Below, piece by piece: positions 1 to 11,500 of a stretch of 64,000 bases of DNA (within the stretch, counting starts at the first letter, position 1; each line of letters begins with the position of its first letter). The notes below the pieces were generated by a model that was given only the letters and a program-made list of their open reading frames with translations, did not search any database and was not told where the DNA came from. The DNA comes from JADCRZ01 sp031399065 (GTDB taxonomy: Bacteria; Bacteroidota; Bacteroidia; Chitinophagales; Chitinophagaceae): NCBI GenBank assembly GCA_031399065.1, contig JANNOM010000005.1, positions 1 to 64,000 on the forward strand. The letters are read 5' to 3'. Made by a program: the position numbers and the translations under genes.

Positions 1-22
1 CCGCCAGGTGATGAGGAGAGGA

Positions 23-47
23 CGGATCGATGATCCGGGCTTTTTTT
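23..47 (+). terminator. Rho-independent terminator of a gene upstream of the window
   Basis: A six-base-pair GC-containing stem (CGGATC, 23-28, with GATCCG, 32-37) is followed by GGC and seven Ts. It probably ends a transcript that begins before the window, and it isolates the tRNA gene from upstream reading. Confidence 0.7.
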
Positions 48-122
48 ATGGTAACCTTCATTGAAATTGAGTTGCGCGAAGATAAAGTTTGTAATGGATT
101 TCCGAAAAAATGAATTTAATCA

Positions 123-130
123 TACATTTG
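123..130 (+). promoter_or_regulatory. Putative -7 box for the tRNA-Pro gene
   Basis: TACATTTG matches the Bacteroidota -7 consensus TAnnTTTG and lies 16 bases before the mature tRNA. No clear TTG was found at the expected -33 spacing, so the call rests on the -7 box and its position. Confidence 0.45.
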
Positions 131-146
131 CCGTCCCTTAAACATA

Positions 147-220
147 CGGGATGTAGCGCAGCCCGGTAGCGCGTTCGTCTGGGGGGCGAGAGGTCGCAGG
201 TTCGAATCCTGTCATCCCGA
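147..220 (+). tRNA. tRNA-Pro (anticodon GGG)
   Basis: A full cloverleaf can be folded. The acceptor stem is CGGGATG (147-153) with CATCCCG (213-219) and discriminator A220. The D arm lies around 156-172. The anticodon stem carries G-U pairs, with loop CTGGGGG giving anticodon GGG, and the T arm has the loop TTCGAAT. CCA is not encoded. Its 3' end is the sequence repeated at about 30,994 and 38,476, so the gene is the probable attachment site of the islands that follow. Confidence 0.93.
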
Positions 221-490
221 CAAAAGCGATATCAAATCGTATCAAAAGCTTGTAAATCACCTGATTTTACAGGCTTTTTTGTTTTATTTCTATCATATTC
301 TATCAAGCAATAGCATACTTCTGGTGAGTTGAATAGTGAGTTCATTCCGGCATAGGCTTTGAACACACTGGTAATTGGTCAAACCTTTTTGTGGTAGCCG
401 GTTTCAGTCCTTTTTTTGCAACTTTTTGATACTATTTGATAAGGACGACAACAGGACGAGAACCTGCGGACACGGACAAAAACGTGAAGA
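208..490 (+). repeat. Island-border direct repeat, copy A (tRNA 3' end plus integrase leader)
   Basis: This is the first of three diverged copies. It starts in the T arm of tRNA-Pro (CCTGTCATCCCGAC), contains a stem-loop, a run of ATATC/ATACTT-rich sequence, and ends at GGACGAGAACCTGCGG just before a decayed integrase start. Copies B (about 30,981-31,275) and C (about 38,467-38,712) share the same order. The segment near 443-466 is close to the reverse complement of the extended core seen in copies B and C (AGGTTCTCGTCCTGT), as expected for integrase core or arm sites. Confidence 0.8.
246..282 (+). terminator. Terminator downstream of tRNA-Pro
   Basis: Roughly eleven base pairs between AGCTTGTAAAT and ATTTTACAGGCT surround a short loop and are followed by TTTTTT. 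It ends the tRNA transcript. The same hairpin is conserved in border repeats B and C, where no tRNA precedes it. Confidence 0.7.
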
Positions 491-1105
491 GTGCATTTAA
501 TACATTTTAAAATAAAACAAACTACGGGCACTTATTTATGCCCGCATTACCTTAAACGGCGACCGCGCTGAAATCTCGCTGAAAGAGTCTATTAATGCCA
601 AAGATTGGAACAATGATAAAAAGGTGGTGAAGGGAAGACCATCGAAGTGCAGACTATTAATTAACATATTAATGATGTCCGCTACAAGATCAAAGAGAAA
701 TACTGTATGTTGGAAGACCATCCAACGTTAATTACTCCGGAGGCAGTTAACAGGCTTACCTGGGAAATTTTTTGAAACTCACTTGTCATGATCTACCCGA
801 TTTTTGGCCTATTATAAAAAGATATGGGAAGGGAAATAAGTGAAAGGGTTTTTTAAAAAATTATGATACCACCATAGATTACTTAAAATTGTTCCTAAAT
901 AGCCAGTTTCCTGCCAAAAATGTATTTCTCTTTCAATTGAGTATGGAATTTACCACAAACTTTGAATATTATATTCGAAATAACCCTATTAAAAAATATG
1001 ATCCCTGCCTCGGCAATAGGGTGGCAAAAACACATTCAGCGTTTTATTGGTGGCAGACAATCCCGATGAAATCATTGAACTTAAACCTTTTCATTGTTGG
1101 ATAAT
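486..1105 (+). pseudogene. Decayed Bacteroidota tyrosine integrase (N-terminal and SAM-like domains only)
   Basis: Broken frames read as a Bacteroidota phage-type integrase. Around 516-660 is the arm-binding domain (IYARITLNGDRAEISLK, then KDWN and VKGR). After a frame change, 676-750 reads VRYKIKEKYCMLEDHPTL. About 860-1050 gives the SAM-like core-binding domain (DYLKLFLNSQF, then FEYYIRNNPIKKYDPC). Stops at 513 and frame changes interrupt it. The catalytic domain with the R-HxxR-H-Y residues is missing, so the gene is dead. It lies directly after border repeat A, oriented away from the tRNA, as island integrases normally are. A start at the GTG near 486 is possible. Confidence 0.8.
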
Positions 1106-1295
1106 AAATGATATAGATAAAATTGAAAAGGGGCGATCTTGCTTCTACCCGCTACCTATTGTACGCAAGGTCGAACCACATACAATTGAGCGCAATTACT
1201 AGCGCATTCAGGAAGATATTAATTCAATTGTAGAGGAAATAATGGAAGATCTTTTAAATGATCCCGCGAAGGAACATCTGATTGAAAAAAAGTGA
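1106..1295 (+). pseudogene. Unrecognised decayed coding remnant after the integrase
   Basis: One frame reads coherently (NDIDKIEKGRSCFYPLP, later RIQEDINSIVEEIMEDLL) to a stop at about 1295, with one internal TAG. The amino-acid composition looks like real protein and the tail is helical and acidic, but I do not recognise the family. It replaces the expected integrase catalytic domain, which suggests a deletion junction near 1100. Confidence 0.35.
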
Positions 1296-1556
1296 GTAGA
1301 AACGGCAGGCTTGTTTTGTTAATTGAATAAACATTAGATATAGCACAAATATTCCTTCTCGAAGTAGTATTTCGATGATCTAGATACATATAGTATGATA
1401 GACATCTCTAATAACCTATTTTTTGCAGCACAAATTTTCGGCAGGTATTTTTTGATGGAGTTTAGGTTGATATTTTATTTTTGCCTTTCTAATAAGCAAA
1501 CTTTCCTGCTCGTTTGCTCTTTTTAGCCCCTTTTAGGTGGATGGAGCACCACTCCG

Positions 1557-1691
1557 TTATCTTTTAACTGCTACTTTTAGTTGAGCCACCCTGAACAGGT
1601 TATAGGTTAGGTTCGTTAGCCCTATACCCGCCTGGTTCCTGGCAAAATTCCGATAGCGCAAATACATGTCATTCATGGTATTAATGCTGGC
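1557..1691 (-). pseudogene. Possible DDE transposase C-terminal fragment
   Basis: On the minus strand a 44-residue frame reads YLRYRNFARNQAGIGL and then TNLTYNLFRVAQL before a stop at 1557. This style (short, Arg/Asn-rich, ending LxNLxYNLFRxxQL) resembles the C-terminus of IS4/IS5-like transposases. No inverted repeats or upstream part remain. The rest of 1300-2066 shows no gene. Confidence 0.4.
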
Positions 1692-1780
1692 CTAGTAATT
1701 TCTGCAATTAGATCGTGGAAAACTATTTTTCTTTTCTTACGTCTTTATTTGATACAGAAGGCATAGTTTCGTATAACGAT

Positions 1781-1804
1781 GTTGTGATTATAACGAATCA
1801 CAAC
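1781..1804. promoter_or_regulatory. Nine-bp inverted repeat upstream of the RHS operon
   Basis: GTTGTGATT - six bases - AATCACAAC is a perfect dyad about 265 bp before the first RHS-operon gene. It could be an operator for a dimeric regulator. No adjacent promoter is clear, so the role is inferred only from symmetry and position. Confidence 0.35.
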
Positions 1805-2066
1805 GACCCTTAACTACCTAAAACATCACCTATGCACCCTCTCTTCCCCGATTAAGTTGTATTTATTTTTGTTCCCTTGTTCCTATTTTTAAAACCGAGA
1901 CGCTTTTCAGCTCACACTTAGATTTCAAGTAAAGATTTAATCGTTAATCGTGTTTCCCGGTCACCGACCATAATGGAAACAGGTGATCTATGTCTTTATT
2001 AGAAAGAGGCGAGCGAAACAATAATAACATAACTGTTGGTGGCGATGCCATGCTAAAGCAACAACC

Positions 2067-4379
2067 TTGAACTACCTGTCCCTTATACTGTTGACGATAC
2101 TTTGCTCTATGTGCAGTTACGCGCAGAAAGCAATAAGTGATACTGGCAGTCCTGCTTCGGTAGTTCCGGCAGCCTTCGATCGTTTTGCCTATACTGGAAA
2201 AGGCATTTGCAAAGGGCTTGTCTACCGGCCTGTATTTGTTAAAAACAAGGTTCCGGTTGTTTCATCACCTGCTGCAAAAAAGTCACCTCGTACGCCGCTT
2301 CTTAGAGTTCATGGCAATATATTGTATGATGTAACTTACCGTTCCAGCATCGATACTCCCTATGCAGAGCAGGATATATATCAACATACGGTTCAAACAT
2401 ACCTTGATATAACGGTAAAGGATAAGTACCCTACCCGGTTATATTTAACCAACCGGTTCAGTAATTCTTCGGTATTCAGGAACTTTTCTGATCTCAATTA
2501 CCAATTCAATCCGCAGCAATTCAACAGGCAGATAAAGGATCAGATTCGCGGGCAATTGCTAAAGCGTCTCGCTATGCTTGATACTTCGGGTCTACGCGCA
2601 AAATTGCTGCAGGCCATTGCAGATCTCGATCGGTTGCAACGATGGTTACAGGATCCTTCCGTGATGCAAAGAGTGATCGAAGCCCGGGAATGGGCACAGT
2701 TACAGCGGCAAAGGAAACAAGATAGTATCAGGAACTCCGGAACAACTCTGGCAATGCCGGATGTAACAAATCCTCTCCCTGATCTTGATGCCATATCGAT
2801 GTCTAAGTTCAAGGGTCGTAAAGGAACAACTGCCTCATCGAGGCAAGATAGTATTCGCTCGAGGGTAGAAGGTTTTGAGCAGGAGTATGCTGCAAAGAAA
2901 AAGTATTCGGATTCCCTGAAAAAGGAACTGCCGCTACTGGAGGCACAGTATCAGCAGTACCGTCAAAAAGCATCTCTTGATAACAAACAATCGCTAACTG
3001 ACTTCGACCAGGTTAAGAACCTGCGGCAGCTGAAAGAGAAAATGCAAGACTATCAGTTACCAGATACGATGCTCCCTAAAGGATACAAGCAACTTTTCGC
3101 GGTGCGGTCGGCCAGCATTGGCCGCTCCGTACTTGATTATTCCGAGCTGACTGCCAGCAATATCAGTATTACCGGCCTGCAACTTGAATACAATCCTTCT
3201 TATTATGCGGCTATCGCTACAGGATATGTAGATTATCGTTTTCGTAATTATACCGTTCGCAACAGCGGCCCTCGACAGTATCTTACCCTGCTCCGCCTGG
3301 GGCATGGCATGAAAGAGGGCAATCACCTGTTCTTAAGTTATTACCTGGGTAGCCGGCAATTGTATAATGCAGCTTCGGGCTCCGGAACCAATACACCCAA
3401 TTACAAACTAGTAGGCTACTCGGTAGAAGGACGGTATTATATCAATCCAACCACTTATGTAAACGGAGAATTTGCAAAATCTTCCTTGCCGTATTACAAC
3501 CGCAGTGCAGGTAAAGAGCCACTATTATCCGAAGCGGTTCGATACGATGAACGTTCTAATGAAGCGTACGTGATTCAATTCAATTCCTATATCCCGGCTA
3601 CTTTCACCAAACTGGCGGGATCGTTTAAAAGAACAGGAAGTAATTTCCAGTCATTCAGCGTTTTTACGTCCGGATCAACACAAACGAACTGGATGGCGCG
3701 GATAGATCAGCCCTTCTTCAAAAGGCGCTTAAATATTATGGCCTCATTAAAAACAAATGAAGCCGTAAACCCCTACATAGGAAATAATTTCAAGAGCAAC
3801 ACTGTCTTTAAAAGTATCCAGGCTACCCTACGGATGCGCAAATGGCCGACCGTGTCCGTCGGTTATTATCCCAGCTCACAGTTAACCCGGCTTTCTGAAG
3901 ATCAATATACCGAGCAGTTGTTCTATACCTTTGTTTCTAACCTGACGCATTTTTATACCTGGAAAAAAACGACCATGAGTTCTACGCTTTCTTATAGCCG
4001 GTTCTATAACAAGCCTACAGACTCTGGCTTTATCTATTTCAACACTCGTAACCTATTATTAGGGCAGCACATTTTATGGAACAGGTTCGCCCTTCAGGTA
4101 AATCTTTCTGTTAGTGCCAATACCGACTATACGCTTTATGTGGCTGATAACAGTTGCCAGTACCAGATTAAAGACTGGCTTTCGCTAGGTGCAGGTATCA
4201 AGTACAACAGCCAGCCGGTATTCGACAAAGTATTGATGGGTTATTCGTCGAATGTGACCCTTAAGCTCGGGATGCTCGGGGAGGTACAGCTGATGATGGA
4301 CAAGGGGTTCATTCCGGGCAGTCAGCAACAGCTGGTACCTAATAATGTAGGCAGAGCTTCATATTTTAAAACATTTTAA
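2067..4379 (+). CDS. Putative outer-membrane beta-barrel protein, first gene of the RHS operon
   Basis: This 770-aa exported protein starts at TTG 2067; the in-frame TAA at 2055 excludes an earlier start, and the sequence begins directly with a signal peptide (about 1-19, ending CSYAQ). Residues about 150-320 are charged and helical with repeated Gln/Arg/Lys, probably a coiled coil facing the periplasm. From about 340 onward the protein is rich in alternating aromatic and hydrophobic residues and Tyr/Asn/Ser turns, and it ends in phenylalanine (YFKTF), typical of an outer-membrane barrel. I do not recognise a named family. The next genes follow at 9, 27 and 69 bp, so it is co-transcribed with the giant RHS proteins and may be their outer-membrane partner; that role is inference. 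Confidence 0.7.
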   Translation: MNYLSLILLTILCSMCSYAQKAISDTGSPASVVPAAFDRFAYTGKGICKGLVYRPVFVKNKVPVVSSPAAKKSPRTPLLRVHGNILYDVTYRSSIDTPYAEQDIYQHTVQTYLDITVKDKYPTRLYLTNRFSNSSVFRNFSDLNYQFNPQQFNRQIKDQIRGQLLKRLAMLDTSGLRAKLLQAIADLDRLQRWLQDPSVMQRVIEAREWAQLQRQRKQDSIRNSGTTLAMPDVTNPLPDLDAISMSKFKGRKGTTASSRQDSIRSRVEGFEQEYAAKKKYSDSLKKELPLLEAQYQQYRQKASLDNKQSLTDFDQVKNLRQLKEKMQDYQLPDTMLPKGYKQLFAVRSASIGRSVLDYSELTASNISITGLQLEYNPSYYAAIATGYVDYRFRNYTVRNSGPRQYLTLLRLGHGMKEGNHLFLSYYLGSRQLYNAASGSGTNTPNYKLVGYSVEGRYYINPTTYVNGEFAKSSLPYYNRSAGKEPLLSEAVRYDERSNEAYVIQFNSYIPATFTKLAGSFKRTGSNFQSFSVFTSGSTQTNWMARIDQPFFKRRLNIMASLKTNEAVNPYIGNNFKSNTVFKSIQATLRMRKWPTVSVGYYPSSQLTRLSEDQYTEQLFYTFVSNLTHFYTWKKTTMSSTLSYSRFYNKPTDSGFIYFNTRNLLLGQHILWNRFALQVNLSVSANTDYTLYVADNSCQYQIKDWLSLGAGIKYNSQPVFDKVLMGYSSNVTLKLGMLGEVQLMMDKGFIPGSQQQLVPNNVGRASYFKTF

Positions 4380-4388
4380 CGATACGCT

Positions 4389-5477
4389 ATGTATAAAAAA
4401 TACACTTATTTTCTGTGCTTGCTGCTGCTGCCGATGGCCGGCTTTACTCAGGTTACCATGTCGGTACAGATACCTCCCACCGGAGTGTTGCAGAAGAGCC
4501 AGCTCTGGAACCTGCTGCTGGTGTCCACATCCACCACGCCGGTTTATGTAACGGTACAAGTAGCACTGCTAAGTACGCTCGATAATAATGCTGTTATGAT
4601 GGCGGTTGCCAACCCGGTTCTTATAAAAAAGGGTACGACGCAGCTTACCATTAATGAACTGGGTCCAGTGCAGTACAATTATCTTTCTTCTGCTTTCAAT
4701 GTTGACAGGAACCCCAACGGGTTTTTGCCGATGGGTAATTTCCAGGCCTGTTATTCAGTGAGCAAAGTGGAAGGAGAAGCCTCCAGCCTGCTGGCAGAAG
4801 AGTGCCTGCCGCTGGAAGTAGCGCCTTTAAGTCCGCCGATGCTTAACAGCCCTTTCGATAAGGATACGATTTCTGGGCGTTATCCTCAATTTACCTGGCT
4901 GCCGCCAACACCGATGCACCTGTTTAACGGACTTACTTATAACCTCGTACTGGTAAAGGTTCAAGCCGGCCAATCGGATCTTCAGGCGATTCAGCAGAAC
5001 CTTCCCCTATATTCACCCGGCAATCTGAGGGAGCCGCATCATTTTTATCCTCCTTCCGGCCAGCCGCTGGATACGGCGCATCGTTATGCCTGGAGAATCC
5101 TTGCAAGTAACCATCAACAACTGGTGGGGCAGAGCGAGGTATGGTCTTTTTTCGTTGCAGGAGATACGTTAAAAAAACAACCTGCCACAGGCTATTTCAT
5201 TGCTCTTGCTAAAGAAGGTATCGCAACAGGAGTAAATACACTTTCCTCTGTCGATCTTGGTATCAAGTATTATTCGTATGATAGTAATTATGAAACAATG
5301 ATAAAGTGGAAAGATAGTAAAGGCGATGTGGTGCGGCAGTTAAAGAAACAGATCGTTTATGGAGATAACTACTTCACTTTTACGCTCGATAAGTCTTTTA
5401 AAAAAGGCGAAGTGTATAAAGTGCTGCTTACCGATCTTTATCGTGTAAGTCATACCGCCTCATTCATACTGAAATAA
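4389..5477 (+). CDS. Exported protein of unknown function in the RHS operon
   Basis: This 362-aa protein begins nine bases after the preceding stop. A signal peptide (about 1-21, LLLLPMAGFTQ) is followed by a beta-rich region with Ig- or fibronectin-like character (about 22-140; VYVTVQVAL, TTQLTINELGP) and a second region with a PxFTWLPP motif near 180, as seen in fibronectin-like domains of Bacteroidota surface proteins. The last 90 residues are charged and beta-rich. No catalytic motif is visible. Its fixed position between the barrel and the shell protein suggests an accessory role in export or assembly (inference). Confidence 0.65.
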   Translation: MYKKYTYFLCLLLLPMAGFTQVTMSVQIPPTGVLQKSQLWNLLLVSTSTTPVYVTVQVALLSTLDNNAVMMAVANPVLIKKGTTQLTINELGPVQYNYLSSAFNVDRNPNGFLPMGNFQACYSVSKVEGEASSLLAEECLPLEVAPLSPPMLNSPFDKDTISGRYPQFTWLPPTPMHLFNGLTYNLVLVKVQAGQSDLQAIQQNLPLYSPGNLREPHHFYPPSGQPLDTAHRYAWRILASNHQQLVGQSEVWSFFVAGDTLKKQPATGYFIALAKEGIATGVNTLSSVDLGIKYYSYDSNYETMIKWKDSKGDVVRQLKKQIVYGDNYFTFTLDKSFKKGEVYKVLLTDLYRVSHTASFILK

Positions 5478-5504
5478 ATTATTACCCTTTAACCGACACC
5501 CAAT

Positions 5505-8500
5505 ATGATTCAGTTACTTGCACACAAGTGCTCCCGAACGATAGCCACTACTTTCCTGCTGTTCTTTTATTTTTCGACTATCTCACCACTCTATGCCTCC
5601 CGCCTGGAAAGCCACGGGCACCAGAGATCGTTGTATCCACTGTTCTCCCGACCATTGACAAAGGATGTGCATGCTAGAGTAGTTGCACCCGCTCTTTCTC
5701 TGGTAAAGAAGAAAAGTAATCCCGGGTTTACATTAAAGGCAATGCCCTCCAGAAAAGTTTTTATAGGTGGCCCCGGTCAGCCGGAGATGGCTTCATTTAA
5801 ATCAGTTGGTACGGGTAATATGGTCAACCTGTTTTCAGGTGACTTCAATTACAATATTCCATTACTGGATGTAGGCGGCTATCCCATTAATATATTTTAT
5901 GAAGGCGGTGTGGGTATGGAGCAGGAAGCGAGCTGGGTAGGCCTGGGGTGGAATATCAATCCAGGTAATGTGAGCCGCAACATGCGCGGGGTTCCAGATG
6001 ATTTTAACGGTCAGGACAGTGTCGTCCAAACCCAGATGATGAAACCGAACATTACCTGGGGCGTGAGCGTGGCAGGTGATTTGGAAGGCATTGGTATCAA
6101 GGAAAATTTCTCCGTTGGTGCTTCGATCGGTATCTCCTTCAACAATTATTTGGGACCAGCGCTCGATCTGGGCGTTAAAGGGGGTATGAGTTTTAAGATT
6201 GCGGAAAAGGCTGTCTCCGAAAAAAAGTCGGATAATGCTGATTTAAAGGTAAGCCTGGCCGCTAATGTCGGATCGCGATCCGGCGTAAGCTTTTCACCGA
6301 GTGTTTCCTTATCAGCCAGTTCTTTCAGCACGAGTGGAAAAAGCTCATTCGGCATTGGTGCTTCAACGACTTACAATTCAAGATATGGCATTAAAGCGTT
6401 AAATATCTACGAGCAGTTCAGCTATAATAAACAAAGGACACGTTCAGTCTCCGATGAAGCAACTAAACCAGACCGCGCCGGCGGCAGTTTGCTGATGGCC
6501 ACCTCTATCAGCTTTGCCAAACCAAGTTATATGCCCGCCATTCGCATGCCCGTTACCAATACGGCTTATGCGGGTCATTTTCAGTTGGGAGGAGCGATTT
6601 GGGGGGTACAAGGTTCCATAGAGGCGGAAGTGTACAAGCAAACAGCAACGGTAAGCAGGGAACAGATTGTTCAATCGAAGCCACTGGTAGGATATATCTA
6701 CTATGAGAATGCCATGAATAACCCGAATGCGGTTATGGACTTCACGCGCTTTAACGATAGAGAAGTTACGCCTAACACACCGATTATCTCCGCACCTCAA
6801 TACACCTATGATGTATTTACCATCCAGGGAGAAGGAACAGGAGGCAGTATTCGTGCTTACCGCAATGAGCTGGGTTATGTAAGAGATAACTATACCACTT
6901 CTAAAGATAAAAGCGCGAGTATCGGAGGAGATGTGGGTATCCCCGGGCAATACGGACTTAATCTAAATAGGATAAAAACGCCGGTGACTATTGGAGAGTG
7001 GAACAGCGGCAACAAGCTGAAGGCCGTAATACCATTCAAGGGTGCACAAGGTGGGTTGCATGAAGCTGTTTATTTTCGCAACCCCGGTGAAAGCAGTGTA
7101 CTGGATGCAGGGCAATACAATCGTTTGGGCGGTATCGACCTGGTGCGGTTTAAGTTAGGAGGCTCGGGATACAATCCAGAAATACTACCAGTGCTTGAAC
7201 GCTTTTCCAGAACGGGTAGTTTTATGGCAAACCTTAACCTATCCGCTGCACCGGTCTCTTCCAGGACGAAACGCACCCAGGTGATCAGTTTTCTGACTGC
7301 GAAGGAAGCACATGATGTGGGCCTGGACAAGTATATCAAAAGCTACGATCGTGCAGTGGTGCTAAATGATACACTTATTTATGAATCCATTAACCGGGTG
7401 AGTGCCCGTCGTAAAGCGCATCATATTTCGCAGATAAATGTGCTGGAAGCAAATGGCAAACGATATGTGTACGGCATACCTGTTTACAATATCACCCAGA
7501 GAGATTTTACATTCTCCGTTCAAAACAAGGAAGGCGAGACGGAACAGGAACAAGGCAAAGTGCAAGTATCTCCGCAGGAGCTGACAACAGGCTCGGCACA
7601 GCTAAACACAAACAGCAAGAAGGATGGCTTTCTTCAGATCAGTCAAACGCCTGCTTACGCACACTCTTTTCTTTTATCCGGTTTGTTGTCGCCCGACTAT
7701 GTAGATATAACAGACAATGGCATTACGGAAGACGATTTGGGAGACGCTATTAAATTCAATTACAGCCGCATGAAGAGAGGAGACACTGCGGCCGTGCATA
7801 GGTGGCGTACTCCGCTTACACCGGGTAATAAAGCCAACTTCAACGAAGGGAACCGCTCGGAACTCAAAGATGATAAAGGTATCATATCCTACGGCGAGCG
7901 GGAATCCTGGTACACCCATTCCATAGAATCTAAAAATATGATCGCACTCTTTACCCTGGAGAATCGTGATGACGGTAAAGGTACACTGCATGAATACGGC
8001 GGAATAGATGCAGGGGACAGTTCACTGAAGCGGCTGAAACGCATTGACCTGTATAATAAGGCTGATCTTAAAAAGAATGGGCTTAGCCAGGCGAAGCCGG
8101 TAAAGTCGGTGCATTTTGCTTATAGTTACCTGTCATGCCCCGGCACTCCCGACAATACTACGGGCGGCGGTAAACTTACCCTGGACAGCATCTACTTTAC
8201 TTTTAACGGGCAGAAAAAAAGCAACAAGAACAAGTACGTGTTTTCCTATGTAAAGCCTGGGGGAGCTACGAGTGGTGATACTACCGGTAACCCGGTGTAC
8301 AGTTACAACAGCGCCGATCGATGGGGTACTTATAAACCCCGGAGTCATAACCCGGCAAACATGAAAAATGCCGACTATCCCTACTGCCTGCAAGACAAGA
8401 TACAGAAGCAGCGTATCGATTTGAACGCAGGTGCATGGTCGCTGCAAAAAGTATTGCTACCCTCCGGAGGGCAGATTGAAGTAAGCTATGAAACCGATGA

Positions 8501-11500
8501 CTATGCATTCGTGCAAAACAGGCGGGCCACTGCCATGCTTACTATAGCAGGCTTTGGACGCGACTCTGTCACCTATTCCAATAAACTATACGAGGCCTCA
8601 CCTTCCGCGAACGATAATGATTATGTATTTGTCAAAGTGCCGGAGCGCTGCATCAACAAACAAGAGGTGTTCAGGAAATACCTGCATGGCAATGCGGGTG
8701 GTCAGCTGGCTTTCAGGCTTTCGGTAAATATGCCGAAAGGGGAGGAACTGCTGACCTCTTACGCCGTGGTGGAGAATTACGGCATCGTAACAGCAGATAC
8801 CGGAAAAATCTGGTTACGGCTAAAGAAAGTAAATGGCCTGAGTCCCCTGTCGATTACTGCCCTGGAGTACCTACGTGAGCAACTGCCGGGCCAGGCGTTT
8901 CCCGGCTACGACGTATCGGAAAGCGCCGGGCTGAAACAGGTAGGTGATATGCTAGTAGGTATGCTGAAATCTTTGCAGAGTGCTTTTCGCGATCCTGTAA
9001 ATGCCATTCGATCCAGAGCCGGTGCGCAGACTGTTAACGTGGCGCGCAGCAGTGTGCGGCTTAATGATCCGGACGGTTTCAAATACGGTGGCGGGCACCG
9101 CGTTAAAGTGGTGACGCTAAAGGACAACTGGAAAGCCATGACCGGCCAATACACTTCCAGCTACGGACAACAGTATGATTACACGACTACTGAAATTATA
9201 GACGGCATTGAGCGGACGGTCAGTAGCGGCGTAGCGTCCTATGAGCCCTCGATAGGTGCAGAGGAGAATCCCTTTCAGAGCATCGTGCAGGTGTCGGATA
9301 AACTGCCTTTGGGACCGGCAAACTATGGATCGGTGGAGATGCCAGTACTCGATGCCTTCTTTCCAGCTCCTTCTGTAGGCTACAGTAAAGTAACGGTTCG
9401 CTCCCTCAGGAAAACGCCGGTAGATACGTCGCTTAAAGTAAGATCGGTGGTTGGCAAGCAGGTAACGGAATTCTTCACTGCAAAAGACTTCCCCGTTTAT
9501 TACAGCCATACTTCTCTCGATCCGGGATCAGATAAACAGGCACACGATAATAACACGACTGCCTTTTTTTACAAATCGTCTTTTGACAGCCGCGCTCTTT
9601 CGCAAGGCTTCCTGGTAGAAACCAACGATATGCACGGTAAAATGAAATCCCAGGCGTCTTACGCGGAAAATGACGAAAAGACCCCCGTGAATTACACGCG
9701 CAACTATTATCGGAACACGGGAAGCAAGGGTTTGAACGAGCAGTTCGACTTCGTACATGCTGCTAAAGGAGGAACTATAGAAGCAGGAACAATGGGCATC
9801 GACGTGGAACTCATGACAGATACGAGAGAGTTCCTGGTGGCAAGCAGCAGCCTTGAAATACAGGCGCAACTGGATCTGTTCCCGGTAATCCTCCCCTTCT
9901 GGCTACCTTTCATCTGGCCGGTAATAGGCAAAAGCGAAAGTAACTACCGGGCCGTAACAACCACTAAAGTTGTTACCTACCATAGTGTGTTGGATAGCGT
10001 GACGGTGATAGACAAGGGAAGCCAGGTATCTACCAGGAATCTGGTGTATGATGCAGAAACGGGGGAAGTAGTGGTGAATCGTACTAATAATGAATTTAAG
10101 CAGCCGGTGTATAGCACTACCTATCCGGCTTATTGGGCATACAGCGGTATGGGACTGGCGTATAAGAATATAGACGTTATATTATCTGGTATAAATTTTA
10201 ATGATGGAAGAATATCCAACGCCGGTTTTGATCAAAGTGTGTTTGAAAGTGGAGATGAATTATATGTAACGAATCAAGGTGCGGGTAGTTCAGGATGCGC
10301 TGCTGAATCGGGAATCAACAAGAAGCTGTGGGCTATCGATAAGAATAAGGATAATACGCCTTTAACAGTGCCGGTAAAGGATTTGCTGTTTATGGATCTT
10401 GAAGGCAATCCGATCAATAAAAATGGCGTTAGTTTTAGAATTATGCGCAGCGGTAAGCGCAATTTATTAAATGCCAGTATTTCAGTTGTGAAATCTATGG
10501 GTAGCCCCATTTCAATCACAGGAAGTATCGCAAAATTGAAAATTGGAAGCAACAGTAATGTGACTAACGCATCAGCCGTTGAATTTAAAGAGAAATGGCA
10601 GGTAGATGCAGATGTAATACGCCGGTATAAAATGGTAAGTAACCCGGTAACCTGCTCTATTGATGAAATGGAGGAGTGTAACGGATACCTGGATAAGAGT
10701 ATCAATCCCTATTGTAAAGGGCTGCTGGGTAATTTCAGATCGCACCGGAATATGATTTTTTATGGAAATAGATCAGAATCAGATGCTACACAAGCAACCA
10801 ACCTCCGCTTGAACGGCTCCCTTATGAATTTTTCACTTTATTGGGATTTTAACGGATCTAACAATTTAGTTCCGGATGTAGCCAGTTCTAAATGGGTATG
10901 GCAAAGCGAAGCCATGCAATTCAATGCCAAAGGCATGGAGCTTGAAACTAGGGATGCATTAAATATTTATACAGCCGCGCAGTATGGATTTAATAAAGCG
11001 ATCCCGGTAGCTATTACAAATAACTCCAGATGCAATGAGACCGTCTTTGAAGGTTTTGAAGATATGTATTATAATGCCGGTATCAACAGGATTGGTGCGG
11101 ACTCCTGCGCATCCAGGCATATCGATCTTAGCAACTTGCCCAATAGCCGGATCCTGAATACCGATACTACCAGTTTGTCTGCGCATAGTGGAAAGTATAT
11201 GCTAGGCATAAATGCCAATAGCACCAGTACAAAAACGATTAAAGTAGGGAAGAACGATGACCCGTTTACTCTCGCTTTTCAACTAGATACCGCCAAAGTA
11301 CTAGCAGACATAGGCGTGAATGTCGAGAATGTTCAAAGGGACCCGGTAGGCTTAGGGATGGATTTCGGCACAAATAGCACTGCAAATCAAGGAGTGTCCA
11401 TAATCGTGAATCTGAGTGGCGGTGATACTACGGTGTTTGATGGTTCCGAAGACATGTATTATACCTACTACTATTATGGCATATCTGTATCGGGTTACTT

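Noticed and set aside
8133..8447. Overlapping minus-strand frames in the 2285-aa gene
   Set aside because: Antisense to a continuous coding frame with clear domain structure.
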